Assembly: GCA_017558545.1 (NCBI GenBank)
Contig: JAFYUG010000138.1
Location: forward strand, 1 to 10,833
From: Oscillospiraceae bacterium
Lineage (GTDB): Bacteria > Bacillota > Clostridia > Oscillospirales > Oscillospiraceae
Reading direction: 5' to 3'
DNA: 10,833 nt
This document shows positions 6,398-10,833 of this stretch, piece by piece. The notes beneath the pieces were generated by a model that was given only the letters and a program-made list of their open reading frames with translations, was not told where the DNA came from and searched no databases. Made by a program: the position numbers and the translations under genes. The stretch's first letter is position 1; every line of letters begins with the position of its first letter.

Positions 6398-6426
6398 AGT
6401 TTAACCCAACGCATTTTCAATGTCAA
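6398..6426 (-). promoter_or_regulatory. Promoter of the scf operon
   Basis: Read on the minus strand, a perfect TTGACA (6426-6421) and TAAACT (6403-6398) are separated by 17 bases. The predicted start of transcription near 6391 gives a ~28-base leader to the scfA ATG at 6363. Directly upstream is a 9-bp-period A-tract array that could act as an UP element or curved DNA. Confidence 0.6.
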
Positions 6427-6431
6427 CAGCA

Positions 6432-6467
6432 TTTTTCCTACTTTTCCAACTTTTCATACTTTTGAGG
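6432..6467 (-). repeat. Four degenerate 9-bp repeats with phased A-tracts upstream of the scf promoter
   Basis: On the plus strand the units are TTTTTCCTA, CTTTTCCAA, CTTTTCATA and CTTTTGAGG. On the minus strand each gives a GAAAAG- or CAAAAG-like tract. The array ends 5 bases before the -35 box. Confidence 0.6.
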
Positions 6468-6505
6468 GAATGTATAGGCAGGTTTGTCCATGGCAGAGTG
6501 GTTAG

Positions 6506-6663
6506 TTTTCAGTGATATTCCGTCTTCGACGGAATGATATCCCTCGCCGCAAGGCGAATATAACTGAAAAGGACAGATTCCCATGCACCTTTGGTGCTGA
6601 TATACGCCTTGCGGCGATGATATATACGCTAAAGCATGATGATATGCCAAGCCTGCGGCTTGG
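6506..6663. repeat. Array of small hairpins separated by TGATAT motifs
   Basis: Four clear hairpins plus an inverted copy are present: TTCCGTC-ttc-GACGGAA (6518-6534), TCGCC-gcaa-GGCGA (6544-6557), GCACC-ttt-GGTGC (6585-6597), CGCC-ttgc-GGCG (6605-6616, the reverse complement of the second) and CCAAGCC-tgc-GGCTTGG (6647-6663). TGATAT occurs at 6513, 6535, 6598, 6618 and 6640. The first two hairpins are also enclosed by a 15-bp inverted pair with one mismatch (6506-6520 with 6556-6570). I recall similar arrays near mobile elements in gut Clostridia, but the function is unknown to me. Confidence 0.6.
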
Positions 6664-6675
6664 ATAAAAAAGTAA

Positions 6676-6789
6676 CTTTTGGTAACCGAACAGCTCAAAG
6701 CCACCTACCAAATGAAGTGGTTGCAGAGAATGAACAACATCCGTGAGCGTGTAATGGAAGTTGTAAACACTGAAATAGTGCTTGCATAG
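6676..6789 (+). pseudogene. tnpV: C-terminal remnant of transposon-encoded protein TnpV
   Basis: On the plus strand the frame reads LLVTEQLKATYQMKW followed by LQRMNNIRERVMEVVNTEI and VLA, then stop TAG at 6787-6789. This matches the characteristic end of clostridial TnpV proteins ('...TEQLKAEN...W.QRMNNIR...'). The frame is blocked by TAA at 6673-6675, and the hairpin array lies where the rest of the gene should be. Only ~37 codons remain, so it is a dead fragment marking an old transposon insertion. It is the only plus-strand coding trace in the window. Confidence 0.7.
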
Positions 6790-6850
6790 AATTTTTCATA
6801 TGCATTTCACATAATATAAGAATTACAATCAAATTTATTTCAAAAATGAA

Positions 6851-6903
6851 GAAAACTCCCCTCTGGTATTGCTTGAAACAAGCGATATCGGGGGAGTTTT
6901 TTT
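6851..6903. terminator. Long bidirectional terminator ending the Fic/EEP gene string
   Basis: AAAACTCCCC (6852-6861) pairs with GGGGAGTTTT (6891-6900). The stem continues inward with TATTGCTT (6867-6874) pairing AAGCGATA (6880-6887) around GAAAC. The plus strand has seven T (6897-6903); the minus strand has TTTTCTTCATTTTTG after the stem. It lies 12 bases beyond the stop codon at 6916, so it ends the minus-strand operon; it could also have ended the plus-strand tnpV gene. Confidence 0.75.
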
Positions 6904-6915
6904 ATTAATGTTAGC

Positions 6916-7482
6916 TTACTCAGTTTCTTCAACTTCATCTTTTGAAGTGTCGTTCGATGCTTTCTTAGATTGATTAATTCTAATGAGTTCTTGCATAACT
7001 GAAATCAGCTTTTTTGAATTAAAAATTTTATATATTAATTCTTCAAGTTTTTCACGGGTAGCACAAGATATAACGTATCCGGAATTACCTGTCGAAATGC
7101 TTCTTGCAACACTTTCCTCAAGAATAATGTTTACAGGATAATTAGATGTATCGTATTTCACAAAAAACACTCGATACTTATACTTGTCATATTCGGGAGT
7201 GTAAAGATAACATTCAAATTTATGAGTTTCCTGACCTATTTTACCTAAATCGCTTTGTATATCAACTTCCTTGTCTGCACTTCCAATAGCTAGTGCTAAG
7301 GAAGAAAAGCCTGGTTTGGTATAGGACATAACATGACCGCTATAAGCCGAAATGTTCCCACATATAATTCCTTTTGTTTCTTCAGACAACTGTGTTAATA
7401 TTTCAGAAATTACTTTTTCGGGTGCTGTTAAATCAATATCATTAAAATCTAACCGCTCGCTAATATTAAGTTTATTCTCCAT
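6916..7482 (-). CDS. Unknown 188-residue protein overlapping the EEP nuclease gene
   Basis: I do not recognise this family. The protein has no signal peptide or membrane segment, so it should be cytoplasmic. Residues ~20-150 look like a compact alpha/beta domain (GIICGNISAYSGHVMSY, then hydrophobic strands such as YRVFFVKYD and VNIILEE). A helical segment follows (LEELIYKIFNSKKLISVMQELI), and the tail is charged and acidic (~170-188). The start at 7482 is chosen for AGGAGG nine bases upstream; it overlaps the end of the preceding EEP gene by 11 bases, so the two are likely translationally coupled and work together. Base composition is clearly AT-rich. It could be a partner, inhibitor or immunity-like protein for the nuclease; this is a guess from context. 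Confidence 0.7.
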   Translation of the reverse strand: MENKLNISERLDFNDIDLTAPEKVISEILTQLSEETKGIICGNISAYSGHVMSYTKPGFSSLALAIGSADKEVDIQSDLGKIGQETHKFECYLYTPEYDKYKYRVFFVKYDTSNYPVNIILEESVARSISTGNSGYVISCATREKLEELIYKIFNSKKLISVMQELIRINQSKKASNDTSKDEVEETE

Positions 7483-8281
7483 AAGAATTTTCCTCCTGAA
7501 TTTCAAAAATAATTGGTAAATGATCACTAATAGTTTTGTCTGGATGCCCGTTTGAATCCAATAAATATTTTGACTGAGTTTCGGTAATTATTTTCAAGCT
7601 ATCGTCTACAAATCTTTTTCTTAAAGCCGGTCTGATAATAACTTGGTCATAGAGATTCCAGTAAGTATTTATTGATCCGCTGTTATTATGATAATATGTA
7701 CCATACGGTTCTTCTGTATCTCCAAGAAAACGCCACATAGGGTTATAAAACATTGAGTATTCATTACCGGCAACTGTTCTAGTTCTGCGTCTCGTTTCTT
7801 CATATATGGGTAGACTATGAAAATACCGAGCATCAATACAACTTGAATCATATGGGTTAATATTAAAATCACCAACGATCATTGTATTTTCTGAACCCAA
7901 ATCATTTTCGATAGCACATAGTTCTCGCATCAATTGGTCGATTAATATTTCTCGTTGTGCTTCGTGGTCAGAGTATATTTTACTGTTCAAATGGGTACAG
8001 CACAATATATCTTTCCCGTTAATAATCTGTATTGTTGTATGATCGTTATCAAATCTTACCTCAACATTGCTAACTGATCCAATTATTGTAATACGCTCAC
8101 AACAGCTACCATATCTCTGCATTTTTATTCCGTGTTGGAATAGTAAAGAACTCAACAGTTCATCGACATTAGCAACATATTCAGCCAAAACAACAATGGA
8201 AGCATTGTTTTCAGCGGCAAGTTCACAAATCGTTGAGTTAATATCTGCGTTCTTGTGAGTATTCCAAAACAATACTTTCAA
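7472..8281 (-). CDS. Endonuclease/exonuclease/phosphatase (EEP) family protein
   Basis: This 269-residue protein has the full EEP metal-dependent phosphoesterase signature: Asn7 (LFWNTHKN), Glu34 (VVLAEY), His97 (CTHLNS), Asp138 and Asn140 (IVGDFNINP), Asp212 (YDQVII) and Asp253-His254 (SDHLPIIFEI). An active Mg2+-dependent hydrolase of nucleic acid or another phosphodiester is therefore likely; the substrate is unknown. The start is TTG at 8281 (LKVLFWN, read as Met), with AAAGGAGGTG about ten bases upstream, a strong site that compensates for the weak codon. There is no signal peptide, so it is cytoplasmic. It is AT-rich compared with the scf region and overlaps the next gene. Its place behind two Fic genes suggests a defence or toxin-type role, which is inference. 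Confidence 0.85.
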   Translation of the reverse strand: MKVLFWNTHKNADINSTICELAAENNASIVVLAEYVANVDELLSSLLFQHGIKMQRYGSCCERITIIGSVSNVEVRFDNDHTTIQIINGKDILCCTHLNSKIYSDHEAQREILIDQLMRELCAIENDLGSENTMIVGDFNINPYDSSCIDARYFHSLPIYEETRRRTRTVAGNEYSMFYNPMWRFLGDTEEPYGTYYHNNSGSINTYWNLYDQVIIRPALRKRFVDDSLKIITETQSKYLLDSNGHPDKTISDHLPIIFEIQEENSYGE

Positions 8282-8495
8282 ATCTATGTAGCACCTCCTT
8301 TCGTTTGTTTGAGATATGATTACAAATCATTATCCATACTGTCAAATTTCTTTTCAATTCATCCAAACCCATAAAATAATCTCTATAACATTGGGATACT
8401 TCTTCTGCAGCAGCTTTATCGTCGGTATATGGAATTTCAATTAAGCGATATCGGTCTCCTAGATCTTCTCGATTTCTCAAACCAAAACTTCCCAT
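8238..8495 (-). CDS. Doubtful 85-codon ORF between the Fic and EEP genes
   Basis: An open frame spans the ~195-base gap between the larger fic gene and the EEP gene, overlapping the first by 19 bases and the second by 44. The predicted product is charged and not low-complexity (e.g. RYRLIEIPYTDDKAAAEEV), but I recognise no family. There is no good ribosome binding site before the ATG at 8495; an internal ATG at 8372 has only a weak one. The EEP ribosome binding site lies inside it. It may be a small coupled protein, the remnant of a larger gene, or chance. Confidence 0.3.
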   Translation of the reverse strand: MGSFGLRNREDLGDRYRLIEIPYTDDKAAAEEVSQCYRDYFMGLDELKRNLTVWIMICNHISNKRKEVLHRFESIVLEYSQERRY

Positions 8496-9559
8496 TTACC
8501 GTAGCGTTTGCCGCTTTCACGGCGGATATAGTTTTTATCCTGCAGCGATTTCATAATTCGTTTGATGGTTGCAATGGATTTTCCGGTTGCTTCAACAAGC
8601 TCTTGCTGCTTCATCGTTGGGTTCTTTGCAACCAATTCCAAAACCGCAAGTTCTTCTAAAGTACAGTCTAAAGTATCAAATTGATACTTTGAAACTTTAG
8701 GATTGATACTTTGGGAAGTGTTTTCATCCACAAAATCCACATGCATATAGCGGTTCTTCAGCTCGTGGTTCATGCCCAGCAGAAGATTTGCGAAAAACAA
8801 TTCCAAAAATTTTGTGGTGGAATGAATACCTTTTTGCAAATCGTTATAGTTTGCACGAACCAGTGCATTGCGGAAATACCAAGAGTTTTCACGGAACGCA
8901 TCGTTATTGACACGGAATCCAAAGGTTTTCATATATTTAATCATAAACACGGCAGTAGCTCTTGTATTACCCTCGCCGAAAGGATGAATCTGCCAAATAT
9001 CCGATGCAAATTTTGCAAGGTGCTTTACCGATGCTTCAACCGATAATCCCTCATAAGAGAAATTCCTTTCGGTGGCAAAGTCATAATCCAAGGTATCCTT
9101 GATGCTGTTGAAATCAGCATAGATAACCGTTTCGCCGTTGAGTATCCATTCCTTTTTAGAAATGTTATACTGACGGATTTTTCCGGCGTGGTCGAATACA
9201 CCCTCAAACAATCTGCGGTGGATGGTGATCCACTCGGCAGGAGAGAACTGAAAGGCTTTTTCGCCCAAGAGCTTGGTTATTCTTGCAGATACGATATCCG
9301 CTTCTTTTGTGCCGTCCTCAAGCTCGGTGCGGGTGGTTCTCTGCTCGTAATAGCTGTGGATACGCTTCTGAGCCTCGTCGATGGTGATTTTGCCCTCGAT
9401 GTGATCCTTTGCGGTATCCAGCAGATATTCAGAGGTTTTCAGCCCATCAACCGCCTGCAAGCCGATGGCAGTTTGCCAAGCTTCACTTTTTTCTGCTTTT
9501 GCGGGTTCACCCTGCTTTATATATTCTTCAAGTTCAAATTGCCAATTCTTATCGGGCAT
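8477..9559 (-). CDS. fic: Fic-domain protein with VbhA-like N-terminal antitoxin region and C-terminal winged helix
   Basis: This is a 360-residue Fic protein, a family that usually transfers AMP (or another group) from a nucleotide onto target proteins. Residues ~26-72 (WQTAIGLQAVDGL ... IEGKITIDEAQKRI) resemble the VbhA antitoxin domain, here fused in cis. The inhibitory motif appears as VDGL with Asp38 in place of the usual Glu. The Fic core spans ~100-265, with a flap near 136-150 and the active loop HPFGEGNTR (His192-Arg200). Compared with the full consensus HxFx(D/E)GNGRxxR it has Thr for the second Gly, and Ala203 for the last Arg. Residues ~295-360 form a winged helix-turn-helix, so it may bind its own promoter. 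GAGGTG lies five bases before the ATG. It follows the 165-residue gene by 36 bases. Confidence 0.85.
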   Translation of the reverse strand: MPDKNWQFELEEYIKQGEPAKAEKSEAWQTAIGLQAVDGLKTSEYLLDTAKDHIEGKITIDEAQKRIHSYYEQRTTRTELEDGTKEADIVSARITKLLGEKAFQFSPAEWITIHRRLFEGVFDHAGKIRQYNISKKEWILNGETVIYADFNSIKDTLDYDFATERNFSYEGLSVEASVKHLAKFASDIWQIHPFGEGNTRATAVFMIKYMKTFGFRVNNDAFRENSWYFRNALVRANYNDLQKGIHSTTKFLELFFANLLLGMNHELKNRYMHVDFVDENTSQSINPKVSKYQFDTLDCTLEELAVLELVAKNPTMKQQELVEATGKSIATIKRIMKSLQDKNYIRRESGKRYGKWEVLV

Positions 9560-9595
9560 ATTTGCACCTCATTCCTGCTAATAAATTTCCTGTTA

Positions 9596-10093
9596 TCAAC
9601 TATTGAATAAATTGAATCTGCGTTGCAAGAAGCATTCGATAAATAAAGCTTCTTTATTATCATTCTCTTTTTGCGGTATTGTTTTATGATTTACAATCAC
9701 TATGGTATTACTCCATTCTAAACTTTCTTGTTTTAGAAAAATTCTTGCAAATCTATTATCTTTTTTGTTTGAGTTTAGGTAATCAAAACTTAAATCTGGA
9801 TTACTATAATTCGTCTTGCCGCCAACAAGCCCATAATCTCTACCGTCATAAGTAAAAAATTTAATATAAGCAAAAAAGCGAGTATTTTCTCCAAGAGTCT
9901 TTTTGTTCTCTTCATAATATTTTTTTATACTTGCTTTAGTTGCATTTTCTATTTTCACAAATGAACCAAACAATTCTTTGAATTTCTCTAATTCTGATAA
10001 AATATATTCTGAAGAGAAAAATTCAAATGGTAGTTCTAAACCACAATATTCTATTGAAAACTCGGTTGCGTTAAAACGATCATTGTTTTTCAT
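9596..10093 (-). CDS. Unknown AT-rich 165-residue protein, possibly GIY-YIG-like
   Basis: This gene sits between the two fic genes, 27 bases after one and 36 before the other. It is markedly AT-rich, unlike its neighbours, which suggests separate acquisition. I do not recognise the family with confidence. The segment FFAYIKF (73-79), YGLVGGKT (87-94), Arg117 (FARIFL), Trp127 and Glu153 (FIECFLQRRFNLF) has the order and spacing expected of a GIY-YIG nuclease core (Tyr, Gly, Arg, Glu). That assignment is tentative. Residues 31-70 are helical and lysine-rich, and no membrane segment is present. The ribosome binding site is weak (AAGAAAG). A cytoplasmic role in the same system as the Fic proteins is plausible from context only. 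Confidence 0.65.
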   Translation of the reverse strand: MKNNDRFNATEFSIEYCGLELPFEFFSSEYILSELEKFKELFGSFVKIENATKASIKKYYEENKKTLGENTRFFAYIKFFTYDGRDYGLVGGKTNYSNPDLSFDYLNSNKKDNRFARIFLKQESLEWSNTIVIVNHKTIPQKENDNKEALFIECFLQRRFNLFNS

Positions 10094-10120
10094 ATAAATA
10101 TCTTTCTTTATTTCAAATCA

Positions 10121-10726
10121 TCATAATTCTTCCGTCTTAAAGGTTGTATAACCTTCGTAGTAGTAGCTATGGTCAATACCTTTCATATAGACTTCACGGC
10201 TATTGATGTCATCGGTAAGAGCAGCCCTGAGGATATGCTTGATCTCGATATCCTTAATGGGGCTACGCTCCATAGCGAGAAGATAATCTTCTTTATCGAC
10301 CTTGCTCCAGTCAACGACTTTGTGAAGCTCGGTTTTAAAAATAAGGTCGAGCCAAATACGAGCGCTGCGCCCATTTCCTTCTCTGAAGGGGTGGGCGATA
10401 TTCATTTCCACGTACTTTTCGACGATCTCATCGAAAGTGGACTGCGGCATTTTATCAATGTTAGCAAGAGCCGCTTCGAGATACACTAAGGGAGCAAAAC
10501 GGAAGTTGCCCTTTGAAATGTTTACGGTTCTGATCTCTCCGGCAAAGTCGTAGAGATCATCAAAAAGATATTTATGAATGGCCTTGAGAGAAGAGAGTTT
10601 TCCCGCTTCCAATTTATCAAGCATACCGTTTTCAAAAAGCTCAAGAGCTCTTTTCTTGCTGATGCGTTCTTCCTCGCGGGCAAGGTCTGCGGAACTTGTA
10701 AGTCCCAATTTATTTTCAAGTGTCAT
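10121..10726 (-). CDS. fic: Class III-type Fic protein with C-terminal auto-inhibitory motif
   Basis: This 201-residue protein is a compact Fic adenylyltransferase of the NmFic/EfFic size. The core shows the flap KGNFRFAP (72-79) and a complete active loop HPFREGNGRSAR (His112-Arg123) matching HxFx(D/E)GNGRxxR. Near the C-terminus, SYYYEG (Ser187-Gly192) matches the inhibitory helix motif [S/T]xxxE[G/N], with Glu191 as the likely inhibitory glutamate. Class III enzymes are usually relieved from inhibition by autoAMPylation or oligomer change. The start has GGAGGTG four bases upstream, very like the site before the other fic gene. It follows the HTH gene by 20 bases. Confidence 0.9.
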   Translation of the reverse strand: MTLENKLGLTSSADLAREEERISKKRALELFENGMLDKLEAGKLSSLKAIHKYLFDDLYDFAGEIRTVNISKGNFRFAPLVYLEAALANIDKMPQSTFDEIVEKYVEMNIAHPFREGNGRSARIWLDLIFKTELHKVVDWSKVDKEDYLLAMERSPIKDIEIKHILRAALTDDINSREVYMKGIDHSYYYEGYTTFKTEEL

Positions 10727-10746
10727 ATTGCACCTCCAAATTCTAA

Positions 10747-10833
10747 TTACTTATCGGCCGCAACGCCGGATTTCATCCAAGCATCGACTTCGCTGACTTT
10801 GAATTTCCACAGTCTGCCGATTTTTGCGGCGGG
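10747..10833 (-). CDS. Excisionase-type helix-turn-helix protein, C-terminal fragment cut by the window edge
   Basis: Only the last 28 residues and the stop codon are in the window. The sequence ...AAKIGRLWKFKVSEVDAWM... is the typical end of an HTH_17/excisionase (MerR-like) DNA-binding domain, in which the recognition helix is followed by 'RLWKF...EVDAWM'. The gene is 20 bases upstream of the small fic gene and in the same direction, so it is likely the first known member of the operon and a candidate regulator. The rest lies beyond position 10833. Confidence 0.8.
   Translation of the reverse strand, partial: PAAKIGRLWKFKVSEVDAWMKSGVAADK

Larger units (their letters stand above)
6364..6915. 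other. Gene-poor stretch with promoter, repeats, tnpV remnant and terminator
   Basis: Between scfA and the 188-residue gene there is no intact gene. From left to right it contains the scf promoter (6398-6426), the 9-bp repeats (6432-6467), the TGATAT hairpin array (6506-6663), the tnpV 3' fragment (6676-6789), an AT-rich stretch with nothing recognised (6790-6850), and a terminator hairpin (6851-6903). Confidence 0.75.

Noticed and set aside
6364..6432. Longer start for scfA at 6432
   Set aside because: It would run through the promoter, and the family start MxHIKTI matches the ATG at 6363.
6506..6663. CRISPR array
   Set aside because: The constant part is only six bases (TGATAT), spacing is irregular and the variable parts are self-complementary hairpins, unlike CRISPR repeats and spacers.
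6438..6704. An 88-codon minus-strand frame upstream of scfA
   Set aside because: It is made of the hairpin array and the 9-bp repeats read through; there is no ribosome binding site or family resemblance.
1..10833. tRNA or rRNA genes
   Set aside because: No cloverleaf with the conserved TTCGA-type arm and no rRNA-like segment was recognised on either strand.

Overview
The window looks like chromosome from a gut-type anaerobic Firmicute of class Clostridia, most likely a member of the Oscillospiraceae/Ruminococcaceae. The grounds are a SCIFF peptide with its radical-SAM maturase (a Clostridia marker), a fragment of the clostridial transposon protein TnpV, surface proteins with a 'copper amine oxidase N-terminal' domain, and dispersed GC-rich hairpin repeats. 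All intact genes are on the minus strand, so the story reads from right to left.

Right part (about 6850-10833) is an accessory gene string. In order of transcription it holds the tail of an excisionase-type HTH protein, a small Fic protein with a C-terminal auto-inhibitory motif, an AT-rich 165-residue unknown, a larger Fic protein with a VbhA-like N-terminal antitoxin region and a C-terminal winged helix, a doubtful 85-codon ORF, an endonuclease/exonuclease/phosphatase (EEP) family protein starting with TTG, and an overlapping 188-residue unknown. A long hairpin terminator closes the string. Tight spacing, mosaic base composition and the families present suggest a defence or toxin-antitoxin type island. 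This grouping is inference.

Middle (6427-6850) has no intact gene. It carries a 9-bp-period A-tract repeat, an array of small hairpins separated by TGATAT motifs, and the last ~35 codons of a tnpV gene on the plus strand.

The scf operon (3164-6426) starts from a good promoter and encodes the SCIFF precursor scfA, its maturase scfB, and a PLP enzyme of the Orn/Lys/Arg decarboxylase family that is translationally linked to scfB. Between scfA and scfB lies a ~305-bp element with 40-bp inverted termini. It can fold into a three-way junction with two long arms. Removing it would leave an ordinary ~40-bp operon gap, so it looks inserted. The precursor itself is unusual: it has Gly at the position of the usual cross-link acceptor Thr, and a seventh Cys.

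Left part (1-3116) has two exported proteins, each with its own promoter and terminator: a secreted protein with a possible papain-like domain and a copper-amine-oxidase-N domain, and a lipoprotein with a transglutaminase-like domain whose catalytic Cys is replaced by Ser. The first ~300 bases are non-coding and packed with dispersed repeat hairpins.
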